Positions 26,685-35,770 of a DNA stretch of 64,000 bases are shown here, one piece after another. Source of the stretch: an uncultured Flavobacterium sp. Its GTDB lineage: Bacteria > Bacteroidota > Bacteroidia > Flavobacteriales > Flavobacteriaceae. The notes beneath the pieces are model-generated. The model was not told the origin of the DNA and made no database searches. It worked only from the letters and a program-made list of their open reading frames with translations. The stretch's first letter is position 1, and every line of letters begins with the position of its first letter. The stretch lies in NCBI RefSeq assembly GCF_951805225.1, contig NZ_OX638201.1, positions 1,922,001 to 1,986,000 on the forward strand, given 5' to 3'. The position numbers and the translations under genes are program-made.

Positions 26685-28874
26685 ATGACTCTTTCTTTTT
26701 GGCGTTACACACACTTAGCTTTCGCTTTGTTTTCTTCTTTATTTTTACTGCTGGCATCCGTTACGGGTATTATTTTGGCCATAGATGCCGTTCAGGAAAA
26801 AACAAATCCATACAAAGTAGAAAATTTTAATTCCATAACTTTAGGAGAAACATTACCCGCTTTAAAAAAGTCATATTCTGAAATTACAGAGTTAAGCGTC
26901 GATTACAATCAATTTGTAACACTTCAGGCAATTGATCAGGACGGAAACGATATCAATGCCTACATCAATCCTAAAACTGGTAAAGCTTTAGGAAAACCAG
27001 TAAAGAAAAGCGAATTCATACAATGGGTAACCAGCCTGCATCGTTCCTTGTTTCTTCATGAAACGGGACGTTTTTTTGTTGGAGTAATTTCATTTTTATT
27101 AGTATTAATTTCGATTTCAGGTTTTGCACTTGTACTTAACAGACAAAGGGGAATTCGCAATTTCTTTTCGAAAGTAATAAAAGAATACTTTGCACAATAT
27201 TATCACGTTGTTTTGGGAAGATTAGCTTTAATCCCAATTCTGATTATTGCACTTACCGGAACTTATTTATCACTCGAAAGATTTAATTTTTTCATGGGTG
27301 AAAAGAAAGAAAAGCAAAAAACAGAAACTTTAGCGCCAACCCAAAAAGGTGCAGAAATAAATATATTCAAAACGACACTTTTATCAGATGTCAAAAAAAT
27401 CGAATTTCCTTTTACAGACGATCCCGAAGAATATTATATCATCGAATTAAAAGACAGAGAAATTGAAGTTAATCAGGTTACAGGCGCTGTAATTACAGAG
27501 AAACGTTCGCCAATGACCGTTCAATTTGCTGATTTAAGCCTTGATCTTCACACAGGAAGAATAAACGGAATTTGGGCTGTAATTCTTGCTATTGCCTGCG
27601 TTAATATTCTCTTTTTTATCTATTCTGGTTTTGCAATTACTTTAAAAAGAAGGTCAAGCCGAATTAAAAATAAATTTAATGCCAACGAAAGTAAATATAT
27701 TTTACTGGCAGGTTCTGAAAACGGAAGTACTTTACGTTTTGCAAATGCAATTCAGAAACAATTAATTGATCGTGGCGAAAAAGCTCACATTGCTCAATTA
27801 AATCAATATAAAGTTTTTCCAAAAGCAGAACACATTATTGTGTTTTCTTCGACTCACGGATTGGGAGATGCGCCATCTAACGGAAATAAATTTTTATCTC
27901 TTTTAAAGAAATACGATCAACAACAGAAAATCAAATTTTCGGTAGTAGGTTTTGGTTCGAAAGCTTATCCGGATTTTTGTGGTTTTGCAGTAGAAATTGA
28001 TCAGCTTTTGGCTACTCAAAATTGGGCAGAACGCTTTCTGGAATTACAAACCGTAAACGATAAATCGGCAGAAGAATTTGTAGAGTGGATTAAACTTTGG
28101 AGTGCCAAAACAGAAATTCCATTATCGACAACGCCTTCATTATACAATCACGCACCAAAAGGTTTATCAAAACTTATGGTTTTAGATAAAACATTGGTTT
28201 CAGAATTCGAACAAACCTTTCTCGTTACATTACGCGCCAATATGAGAACCAAATTTACTTCTGGAGACTTGTTGGCTATTTATCCCGCAAATGATACAAG
28301 AGAACGTCTTTATTCAATTGGAAATCATACCGGAAATATTCAATTGGTCGTAAAATTACATCCACACGGATTAGGTTCCGGATTTCTGAATAATCTTGAA
28401 CCCGGAAATACAATTAAAGCCAGAATAATCAATAATGGAGCTTTTCATTTTCCGAAAAAAACTTCAAAAGTAGCCTTAATTTCTAACGGAACTGGTATTG
28501 CGCCTTTTCTGGGAATGATCGAACAAAACAAGAAAAAGATCGAAACTCATTTATATTCCGGTTTCCGAATGGAGACTGAAATGGTTGTAGGATATAAAAA
28601 GTTCACATCAGAAATGATCGAAAAGAAACAACTGCATAATTTTCATTTGGCTTTATCACGCGAATCAAATCAGTTTTATGTAATGGATTTAATCAAACGT
28701 GATGCTGACTTTTTCACTGATTTATTACAACAAAACGGAGTAATTATGATTTGCGGTTCTCTTGCAATGCAAAAAGATGTTGAGTCAATTTTGGATAATT
28801 TGTGTCTCGCAAAAAAGATGAAATCAATTTCTGAATATAAAGAAAATGGTCAATTATTGACGGATTGTTATTAG
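26685..28874 (+). CDS. PepSY membrane protein fused to flavodoxin and NADPH-flavin reductase domains
   Basis: A 729-residue inner-membrane electron-transfer protein. Four membrane helices lie near residues 11-33, 130-151, 175-196 and 296-319, with PepSY-type periplasmic segments between them; H10, H119, H125, H174 and H289 are candidate haem ligands. A flavodoxin domain starts near 338 (ILLAGSENGST), followed by a ferredoxin-NADP+ reductase-like module from about 490 (RLYSIGNHT for FAD, ISNGTGIAPFLGM for NADPH, a C-terminal aromatic). The layout predicts movement of electrons from cytoplasmic NADPH via FAD, FMN and haem to an acceptor outside the membrane. Its neighbours DUF2271 and ApbE support this. 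The electron acceptor (flavinylated protein, iron chelate or other) is unknown. Confidence 0.92.
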   Translation: MTLSFWRYTHLAFALFSSLFLLLASVTGIILAIDAVQEKTNPYKVENFNSITLGETLPALKKSYSEITELSVDYNQFVTLQAIDQDGNDINAYINPKTGKALGKPVKKSEFIQWVTSLHRSLFLHETGRFFVGVISFLLVLISISGFALVLNRQRGIRNFFSKVIKEYFAQYYHVVLGRLALIPILIIALTGTYLSLERFNFFMGEKKEKQKTETLAPTQKGAEINIFKTTLLSDVKKIEFPFTDDPEEYYIIELKDREIEVNQVTGAVITEKRSPMTVQFADLSLDLHTGRINGIWAVILAIACVNILFFIYSGFAITLKRRSSRIKNKFNANESKYILLAGSENGSTLRFANAIQKQLIDRGEKAHIAQLNQYKVFPKAEHIIVFSSTHGLGDAPSNGNKFLSLLKKYDQQQKIKFSVVGFGSKAYPDFCGFAVEIDQLLATQNWAERFLELQTVNDKSAEEFVEWIKLWSAKTEIPLSTTPSLYNHAPKGLSKLMVLDKTLVSEFEQTFLVTLRANMRTKFTSGDLLAIYPANDTRERLYSIGNHTGNIQLVVKLHPHGLGSGFLNNLEPGNTIKARIINNGAFHFPKKTSKVALISNGTGIAPFLGMIEQNKKKIETHLYSGFRMETEMVVGYKKFTSEMIEKKQLHNFHLALSRESNQFYVMDLIKRDADFFTDLLQQNGVIMICGSLAMQKDVESILDNLCLAKKMKSISEYKENGQLLTDCY

Positions 28875-28883
28875 TTTCAAATT

Positions 28884-29037
28884 GTGCCGTTAGGTACAAA
28901 AGGTCGGTAGAAAAAACACGAATTGAAACACATTTAGCGTGCCGTAGGTACGCAATAGGAATCATTTTGTTGCGTACCTACGGCACGCTAACGAATTTGC
29001 AACATAATAACTAACAATATTTTGTACCTAAAGGCAC
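28884..29037. repeat. Family F nested palindromic element, copy 1
   Basis: Outer arms at 28884-28901 (GTGCCGTTAGGTACAAAA) and 29020-29037, and a perfect 21-bp inner pair at 28935-28955 and 28970-28990 (TAGCGTGCCGTAGGTACGC...). A second copy is at 42302-42454. It begins 10 bp after the PepSY-reductase stop, inside the presumed operon. Confidence 0.9.
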
Positions 29038-29076
29038 ATTTCTAATCTTAATAAAAAGGTTCTAAAATGATTTTTC

Positions 29077-30084
29077 ATGAATAAATCAATCCTATATAAA
29101 CTTCTATTTCTTTCCATACTAATATCTGGATTATCCGCAAACGCACAAGTTCTCCGCAAAAGAACAACGCTTCTTATGGGCGGACGTTTTGATATTACAA
29201 TTGTTGCTAATGATTCGCTTGAAGCGGAAAAAAATATAGATATCGTTATTGCCGAAATTACAAGAATTGAAAACCTAATCTCAGATTGGAAATCAGACTC
29301 ACAGGTTTCTGAAGTAAATCAAAATGCCGGAATTCGTCCTGTAAAAGTAGATCGTGAGGTTTTTGAATTAACGCAAAGAGCAATTAAATTTTCTCAAGCT
29401 ACAAAAGGCGGATTTGACGTTAGTTTTGCCGCAATGGACCGAATCTGGAAATTTGACGGATCAATGACCGAAATGCCTTCGGCGGAAGCCATAAAAAAAT
29501 CAGTAGAAAAAGTCGGTTACAAAAACATCATTCTGGATAGTGCACAATCGACTATTTTTTTAAAACTAAAAGGAATGAAAATTGGTTTTGGCGCTTTAGG
29601 CGAAGGATATGCAACCGATAAATGTCGCGCCATGATGATAGCAAAAGGCATAAAAGCCGGCATTATAAACGGTTCTGGTGATATGAGTACGTGGGGAAAA
29701 CAACCAAACGGAAATCCGTGGAAAATTGGAATCACAAATCCATTTAATCCTGATAAACTTCTGGCTACAATTCCGTTAGAACAACATGCAATAACGACTT
29801 CCGGCAGTTATGAAAAGTTTGTTATTTTTAATGGCGTACGATATTCCCACATTATAAATCCTGCAACAGGTTATCCCGCAACCGGATTATGCAGCGTAAC
29901 AGTTCTTGGTCCTGATGCCGAAACTGCAAATGGTTTAAGTACTTCGCTTATGGTTTTAGGACAAAAAGAAGGTCTTATTTTGCTTCAAAAATATCCTGAT
30001 TATAGTTGTTTGATGATTACGGATAATGGTAAAGTCGTGAAATCAAAAAACTTCAAGATTAAGAAGTTTAAAGCTAAACTTTAA
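29077..30084 (+). CDS. apbE: FAD:protein FMN transferase
   Basis: Transfers FMN from FAD to a threonine or serine of an extracytoplasmic target protein. The 335-residue protein has a signal peptide (MNKSILYKLLFLSILISGLS...NAQ) and ApbE landmarks: the nucleotide-binding NGSGDMSTWGK segment, TSGSYEKF, HIINPATGYPATG and the metal-site DAETANGLSTSLMVLG block. Its location beside a DUF2271 protein and a PepSY-reductase suggests that it flavinylates a partner in the same pathway. No FMN-binding domain (PF04205-type) is encoded nearby, so the acceptor may be DUF2271 itself. The 202-bp gap upstream contains a nested palindrome, which may reduce its expression relative to the earlier genes. Confidence 0.94.
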   Translation: MNKSILYKLLFLSILISGLSANAQVLRKRTTLLMGGRFDITIVANDSLEAEKNIDIVIAEITRIENLISDWKSDSQVSEVNQNAGIRPVKVDREVFELTQRAIKFSQATKGGFDVSFAAMDRIWKFDGSMTEMPSAEAIKKSVEKVGYKNIILDSAQSTIFLKLKGMKIGFGALGEGYATDKCRAMMIAKGIKAGIINGSGDMSTWGKQPNGNPWKIGITNPFNPDKLLATIPLEQHAITTSGSYEKFVIFNGVRYSHIINPATGYPATGLCSVTVLGPDAETANGLSTSLMVLGQKEGLILLQKYPDYSCLMITDNGKVVKSKNFKIKKFKAKL

Positions 30085-30124
30085 TATAACACGCTGGATT
30101 ATCTTTGTCGAATTCCTTGTGATG

Positions 30125-30256
30125 GATGGATTAAAATCCATCCCTACAATATAGTTCGTTCCTCTGGAACTCTGCATAAAATTCCGCAGGAATGATTTAT
30201 CTTGTAGCAAAGGATTTTAATCCCTTGAAACGCAACGTAACCCCAATATTTGTCAT
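30125..30256. repeat. Family D composite repeat, copy 2 (inverted)
   Basis: The reverse complement matches 1347-1480 over almost the whole length (GGATTAAAATCC, TTCCGCAGGAA, ATATTGGGGTTACGTTGCG). It abuts a family C hairpin. Together they fill the gap after apbE; no gene is present there. Confidence 0.85.
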
Positions 30257-30332
30257 TGCGAGGAACGAAGCAACCACACTAACAAAAATTACTTATTGAA
30301 TTCAGCAATTGAGATTGCTTCGTTCCTCGCAA
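30256..30332. repeat. Family C hairpin repeat, copy 1
   Basis: Perfect 18-bp arms TTGCGAGGAACGAAGCAA at 30256-30273 and 30315-30332. A second copy with the same loop ends (CCACACTAACAAAAAT) is at 39354-39430. Confidence 0.9.
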
Positions 30333-30434
30333 AGACCAATCTTTGTCGAGTTTTTAGTGTGATTTACTTCGGCTGTTCGCTATCGCTTCGGTCTCGCTCC
30401 TCCTTTTTCAGAACGAAACAAACCATAAAAAAAA

Positions 30435-30452
30435 CGCCCCATTTCTGAGGCG
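30435..30452 (-). terminator. Rho-independent terminator of the His-rich gene
   Basis: On the minus strand, CGCCTC-AGAAAT-GGGGCG followed by eight T residues, 25 bp past the stop of the His-rich protein gene. Confidence 0.8.
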
Positions 30453-30477
30453 CTCTTCCAATTTAGTCATGTTTTAA

Positions 30478-30972
30478 TTAATGGTGATCATCGTGCGAAT
30501 GATTCTGATCCCTGTCTTTGTTTGGATGATCCTTTTTTGAATTTCCTTTATGATCGTCTTTATCTTTTTTATTATGATAATCTTTGTTGTTTTTTTCCGG
30601 TTTATTACCTCTGTTTTTCTGAGGTTTTCCGTGGTATCCTTTTGGATAATTAGCTCTGTGTTTATTATGATAAGTATAAGGAGAATCTCCTCTATAATCA
30701 TTTAAAACTACTTTATAACCTCCATACAAATCATATTGTCTGTATTTTGAAGGCAATCTATTCTCGCGAATCCATCTGCCGTTATTGTCGTAAATAAACT
30801 GACTTTGTACAACATCATAATAAATATCGATGTCCGGTAAATAGTAATATCTACTATTGTCATAACCTTGTGGTCCCCAATTTGGAGGTGTACCAATATT
30901 TACGTTTACTGAAACTTGTGCCTGTGCAAAAATGCTCATCAAGAGTATTAATGCGAATCCTATTTTTTTCAT
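30478..30972 (-). CDS. Small secreted protein with a His/Lys/Asp-rich tail
   Basis: A 164-residue protein with a signal peptide (MKKIGFALILLMSIFAQAQ). The middle part is Tyr/Asn/Gly-rich (GYDNSRYYYLPDIDIYYD), and the last ~60 residues are a low-complexity His-Lys-Asp-Asn tail ending in HSHDDHH. The N-terminal part resembles small Bacteroidota proteins of unknown role; the tail could bind metal ions such as Zn, Ni or Cu, which is inference from composition only. It is a single-gene unit with its own promoter candidate and terminator, convergent with the ApbE operon. Confidence 0.85.
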   Translation of the reverse strand: MKKIGFALILLMSIFAQAQVSVNVNIGTPPNWGPQGYDNSRYYYLPDIDIYYDVVQSQFIYDNNGRWIRENRLPSKYRQYDLYGGYKVVLNDYRGDSPYTYHNKHRANYPKGYHGKPQKNRGNKPEKNNKDYHNKKDKDDHKGNSKKDHPNKDRDQNHSHDDHH

Positions 30973-31005
30973 TGTTGTGGTATTTAAGTATTATTTGATT
31001 TAATA

Positions 31006-31013
31006 CAAAGCTA
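31006..31013 (-). promoter_or_regulatory. Candidate -7 element of the His-rich gene
   Basis: The minus strand reads TAGCTTTG, matching TAnnTTTG, 34 bp before the start codon. No clear -33 element was seen at 19-21 bp. Confidence 0.45.
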
Positions 31014-31112
31014 AAGTAGTGCCAATTATTTACCTTTCTCCTATTCATTATACGAAAACACGATACCAATCGACGAATAGCACTTCTTAATCGATATATA
31101 ATTATAACAAAA

Positions 31113-31134
31113 AACGCCTCAATATTGAGGCGTT
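31113..31134. terminator. Symmetric terminator after the RND efflux operon
   Basis: A perfect palindrome (AACGCCTCAAT and its complement) flanked by A and T runs on both sides, so it can stop transcription in either direction. It lies 41 bp past the stop of the outer-membrane factor gene. Confidence 0.88.
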
Positions 31135-31174
31135 TTTCATATTAACAATTACAATTAAACAGTGAGGACAAAGG

Positions 31175-32578
31175 TTATTTCCATCCACCACCTAAAGCAC
31201 GGTACAAATCAACAACGGCTTGTAATTTTTGTAAATTATCATTTACACCACTCAATTGAGCTGCTAAAAGGTTTTGTTCTGATGTTAATACATCTGTATA
31301 ATTAGTAGCAGAACTATATTCTAAAAGTTGTTGCGTAAAATCAACTGCTTTTTCAAGAGCTTCGATTTGTTTCTCTCTTGAGTCTTCTTTGGCTACAGCC
31401 ATTTCGTAAGCATAAAGAGCGTTCGAAACTTCCTGACCAGCAACTAACAAACTTTGCTGAAAAGTATTGAAAGCCTGAACTTGTCTTGATTGCGCATTTG
31501 TTAATCTTTCTCTATTAAGTCCTTGATTAAAAATTGGTTGTGTTAATCCTCCAATTATCGAATAAAATATAGACTGATCAAAGAAATTCTTCAATTGCAA
31601 AGTCGATAAACCACCACTTGCTGTAAGCGTTAAACTTGGATAAAAATAAGTTCTTGCCAAGTTAGTCGTCTCAAAAGCAGTTCTGAAATTAAATTCAGCC
31701 TGACGAACATCCGGACGATTTTCTAACAATTGAGCAGGTAAACCTATTGCAATTTTTTCAGGAATTACCTGATCTCCTAAAACGCCTCTTTCTATTGGTC
31801 CTGACGCTTGCCCTAATAAAATATTAAGTGCATTTTCAGTCTCACGAATACTTCTTTTTAAATCTGGAATCAAAACTTCGGCTGCATGTTGATTGGCTTC
31901 ACTTTGCACAACAGACGCTCCTGTTACAATTGCTCCTTCTTTTAAAGCTTTGATAACTTCTACATTTTTAATACGACTTTCTAATGTTGCCTGCGTAATT
32001 TCTAATTGTTTATCATACGCCAACAATAAAAAGTAATTGTTTGCAATATCAGAAATTAATTGTGTTTGTACAGCTTGTTTTGCAGCATCTGTAGAAAGAT
32101 ATGTTGCCAAAGCCGCTCTTTTGGAACTGCTTAATTTTCCCCAAATATCAGCTTCCCAAGACGTACTAAAACCCATTTTATAGGTTGTAGTTAACGTATT
32201 GATATTGATTCCTGCCGGAAAGTTTAATGCCGCTTTAGATTGCTTATTACGTGTTGCATTAGCATCAAAATCTAAAGTTGGATAATACCCTAATTTTGTC
32301 TGACGTAAAGTAGCACGCGCCTGCACGATATTCTCAATCGCATTTTTTAAATTCAGATTCTGGTCTAATCCTTTTTGAATTAAAGCATTTAGTTTTTGAT
32401 CTTTAAAAACAGTTTGCCAAGGCATATTAGCGATCGTAGTCGAATCAGTAGAAGTCTGATCTCTGTATAAATTATCTGTCGATAATGTTTTGGGACGTTC
32501 GTATTTTTTAGTAACGCAGGCACTCAAAAGAGTGGCTGCAATTACTATCATTATATATTTATTTGAACTATGAGTCAT
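31175..32578 (-). CDS. RND efflux outer-membrane lipoprotein (OprM/TolC type)
   Basis: The outer-membrane channel of a tripartite drug efflux pump. The 467-residue protein has a lipoprotein signal with lipobox LSAC near residue 21 and two outer membrane efflux (OEP) domains with long coiled helices (for example the segment from LLENRPDVRQAEF, a family hallmark). It ends in ALGGGWK, as usual for the NodT/OprM subgroup. It is the last gene of an operon MFP-permease-channel on the minus strand; the gap to the permease gene is 19 bp. Substrates cannot be predicted from sequence. Confidence 0.95.
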   Translation of the reverse strand: MTHSSNKYIMIVIAATLLSACVTKKYERPKTLSTDNLYRDQTSTDSTTIANMPWQTVFKDQKLNALIQKGLDQNLNLKNAIENIVQARATLRQTKLGYYPTLDFDANATRNKQSKAALNFPAGININTLTTTYKMGFSTSWEADIWGKLSSSKRAALATYLSTDAAKQAVQTQLISDIANNYFLLLAYDKQLEITQATLESRIKNVEVIKALKEGAIVTGASVVQSEANQHAAEVLIPDLKRSIRETENALNILLGQASGPIERGVLGDQVIPEKIAIGLPAQLLENRPDVRQAEFNFRTAFETTNLARTYFYPSLTLTASGGLSTLQLKNFFDQSIFYSIIGGLTQPIFNQGLNRERLTNAQSRQVQAFNTFQQSLLVAGQEVSNALYAYEMAVAKEDSREKQIEALEKAVDFTQQLLEYSSATNYTDVLTSEQNLLAAQLSGVNDNLQKLQAVVDLYRALGGGWK

Positions 32579-32597
32579 CTTTGTATTAATTAAATTA

Positions 32598-35500
32598 TTA
32601 CTCTTTATGAGCTTCGATCAGTTGCACATCTTCATCATCTTCGTCGTCATAACCGTCTTTTGCCGGACCACTAAGTTTTTCCTGTAAAGTCTGGAAAATG
32701 ATAAACAATACCGGAATAACAAATACTCCTAATATAGTTCCAATCAACATTCCTCCTACGGCTCCTGTACCAATCGATTTATTTCCAACAGCTCCAGCTC
32801 CCGAAGCAAACATCAAAGGAACAAGTCCTAAAATGAAGGCAAACGAAGTCATTAAAATTGGTCTTAAACGTGCTACAGATCCTTCGACTGCGGCTTGCAC
32901 AATTGGCATTCCTTTTCGCCTTCTTTCTAAGGCAAATTCAACAATCAAAATACCGTTCTTCGCCAGCAATCCAATCAACATGATTAAGGAAATCTGCAAG
33001 TAAATATTACTGTTTAATTTGAATATAATCGAAAACAAATAAGCTCCTGCAAGTCCAAACGGAATCGATAATAATACGGCAAATGGCAATATATAACTCT
33101 CATATTGTGCACTTAACAAGAAGTAAACAAACACAAGACATAATATAAAGATGAATATTGTTTCACTTCCCGAAGCTAATTCCTCACGCGTTAATCCTGA
33201 GAATTCATATCCATAACCTGCCGGAAGTTCTTGCGCTGCAACTTCCTGAATCGCTTTAATTGCATCTCCGGAACTAAATCCCGGATTTGGCGCTCCTGTA
33301 ATAGCGATAGAGGTAAATAAGTTAAATCTCGAAATGGATTCCGGTCCAAAAACTCTGGTCATTTTTACAAACTCTGTAATTGGAGCCATTGTTCCTGAGC
33401 TATTTCTAACAAAGATTTTATTCAAACCTTCTGTATTTGTACGGAATTCCGGAGAAGCCTGCACCATAACACGATATTGTTTTCCGAATTTATTGAAATT
33501 CGAAGCATACAATCCTCCGTAATATCCTTGCATTGTCGACAAAATAGTATTCACCGGAACTCCTGCATCTTTAGCTTTAGCTAAATTAATTTCCATCATA
33601 TATTGCGGGAAACCAGGATTAAATGGCGTTGTCGCATATTGTATTTCCGGCCGTTTTGATAACTTTTCTAAGAATTCAGTATTAACCTTAAAGAATTCCT
33701 GAGTTGTATGTCCTCCTTTATCCTGCAACTGAAATTCGAATCCACCACTTTGTCCAAATCCTGAAATTGTTGGAGGTGAAATAAAGAAGATATTAGCTTC
33801 ACGAATTCCGCTTGTTTTGGCAAAAAGCTGACCAATTACATCATTAACACTTAGATCACGTTTTTCCCACGTATCCATTTTTATAATAACCATACTGTAA
33901 GCACTTCCTGCTCCTGCTGTAAAGTTTTGTCCAACAATACGCAATGTATTTTTAACGCCTGGAATCGTTTTGGCAATACTGTCTACTTTCTTGGCAACTA
34001 CATCAGAACGTTCCATAGAAGCTGATGGCGGTAAACTGATATTCGCAAAAACAGTTCCTAAATCTTCCGCCGGAACGAAAGCTGATGGCGTGGTTTTCAT
34101 CATATAAAATAATGACGAACCTGCAAAAATAATCGCTGCTAAAACAATCCATTTTTTTACCGAAAGAAATTGAACTGAACGTTTATACCTGCCAGTTACG
34201 TTATCAAAAGCAACGTTAAACGAAGTATAAAATCTTTGAATAAAACTACTATGTTTGTGATCGTCAGCATGTGGTTTTAAAAGTAAAGCACACAATGCCG
34301 GACTTAAAGTCAATGCGTTAATTGCCGAAAGGATAATCGCAACCGCTAATGTGATACCAAATTGCTTGTAGAAAACTCCTGTAGATCCATTAATAAAAGT
34401 TACCGGAATAAATACGGCAGCCATTACAAGTGTGATCGAAATAATCGCACCCGAAATTTCATCCATCGCATCAATTGTAGCTTTCTTAGACGATTTATAG
34501 CCGTGATCCAGTTTGGCATGCACCGCCTCGACGACGACAATCGCATCATCGACGACAATACCAATCGCCAGAACCATTGCAAAAAGCGTCAATAAGTTAA
34601 TGGTAAATCCAAATAAATTCAGAAAGAAGAACGTTCCTACAATCGCAACCGGAACCGCAATTGCCGGAATCAAAGTTGATCTAAAATCCTGAAGGAAAAT
34701 AAATACTACGATAAAAACCAATATAAAAGCTTCAATTAAAGTATGAATTACCTTTTCGATAGAAGCATCCAAATTTTCGTTAACATCAACAAGAGTTGTA
34801 TATTTTACTCCTTTCGGGAAAGTTTTTGCAGCTTCTTCAATTAGCTTTTTAGAATTGATAATTACATCACGTGCATTAGATCCCGGAGTCTGGCTAATTG
34901 CCAAAGCTGTCGATTCAATACCATTTGTTTTAGTAGTTGAAGCATAACTTAAAGAACCCAACTCAACTTTTGCAACATCTTTAAGACGCAACATTTGTCC
35001 GTTTCCAACAGATTTGATGATGATATCACCAAATTCCTTTGCACTTGTTAAACGACCTTTATATTTAATTACATATTGAAAAGCCTGATTTCCGTTCTCA
35101 CCAAATTTACCTGGCGCTGCTTCGATATTTTGTTCAGCCAAAGCTGCCGAAATATCACTTGGAATCAATTTGTATTGTTGCATTACGTCCGGTCTCAACC
35201 AGATTCTCATCGAGTAATCGTTTGCACCAAAAACAGTTACATCTCCTACTCCAACTACACGCTGAATTTGTGGAACAAGGTTGATCTTAGCATAATTTTG
35301 AAGGAAAGTCTGACTATAAGCATTTCCATCACTATATAAAGAGAAAATCAACAAGTTACTACTTTGACTCTTCGTCACCGTTACCCCAGCCTGAGTTACC
35401 TCTACCGGTAATAAACTGGTTGCTCTCGAAACCCTGTTCTGAACATTTACCGCTGCTAAATCAGGATTTGTACCTACTTTAAAGTAGATTTTTATAGACG

Positions 35501-35762
35501 CATTTCCGTCATTTGTTGCTGTAGAAGTCATGTAAGTCATGTTTTCTACACCATTAATTTGCTCTTCCAACGGAATTACAATACTTTTCAAAACCACGTC
35601 AGCATTGGCTCCGGTATAACTTGCGGAGACATTTACTGTTGGCGGAGCAATATCAGGATATTGAGAAATAGGCAGCTCAACAAGTCCTAAAATCCCTAAA
35701 ATGACAATAATAACAGATATTACCGTCGAAAGAACAGGTCTTTGTATGAATATTTTAAACAT
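32598..35762 (-). CDS. RND efflux inner-membrane permease (AcrB/HAE1 type)
   Basis: Proton-driven antiporter of a multidrug efflux pump. The 1,054-residue length is standard for the HAE1 family with twelve membrane helices and two large periplasmic loops. The N-terminus MFKIFIQRPVLSTVISVIIV and the first-loop segment SQYPDIAPPTVNVSASYTGA are typical, and the proton-relay aspartates are present in TM4 (GIVVDDAIVVVEAV). The tail is short and acidic (DDEDDEDVQ). It lies 8 bp downstream of the adaptor gene and 19 bp upstream of the channel gene. A LytS/LytTR two-component pair is encoded divergently and may regulate the pump. Confidence 0.97.
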   Translation of the reverse strand: MFKIFIQRPVLSTVISVIIVILGILGLVELPISQYPDIAPPTVNVSASYTGANADVVLKSIVIPLEEQINGVENMTYMTSTATNDGNASIKIYFKVGTNPDLAAVNVQNRVSRATSLLPVEVTQAGVTVTKSQSSNLLIFSLYSDGNAYSQTFLQNYAKINLVPQIQRVVGVGDVTVFGANDYSMRIWLRPDVMQQYKLIPSDISAALAEQNIEAAPGKFGENGNQAFQYVIKYKGRLTSAKEFGDIIIKSVGNGQMLRLKDVAKVELGSLSYASTTKTNGIESTALAISQTPGSNARDVIINSKKLIEEAAKTFPKGVKYTTLVDVNENLDASIEKVIHTLIEAFILVFIVVFIFLQDFRSTLIPAIAVPVAIVGTFFFLNLFGFTINLLTLFAMVLAIGIVVDDAIVVVEAVHAKLDHGYKSSKKATIDAMDEISGAIISITLVMAAVFIPVTFINGSTGVFYKQFGITLAVAIILSAINALTLSPALCALLLKPHADDHKHSSFIQRFYTSFNVAFDNVTGRYKRSVQFLSVKKWIVLAAIIFAGSSLFYMMKTTPSAFVPAEDLGTVFANISLPPSASMERSDVVAKKVDSIAKTIPGVKNTLRIVGQNFTAGAGSAYSMVIIKMDTWEKRDLSVNDVIGQLFAKTSGIREANIFFISPPTISGFGQSGGFEFQLQDKGGHTTQEFFKVNTEFLEKLSKRPEIQYATTPFNPGFPQYMMEINLAKAKDAGVPVNTILSTMQGYYGGLYASNFNKFGKQYRVMVQASPEFRTNTEGLNKIFVRNSSGTMAPITEFVKMTRVFGPESISRFNLFTSIAITGAPNPGFSSGDAIKAIQEVAAQELPAGYGYEFSGLTREELASGSETIFIFILCLVFVYFLLSAQYESYILPFAVLLSIPFGLAGAYLFSIIFKLNSNIYLQISLIMLIGLLAKNGILIVEFALERRRKGMPIVQAAVEGSVARLRPILMTSFAFILGLVPLMFASGAGAVGNKSIGTGAVGGMLIGTILGVFVIPVLFIIFQTLQEKLSGPAKDGYDDEDDEDVQLIEAHKE

Positions 35763-35770
35763 TTTTTTTC

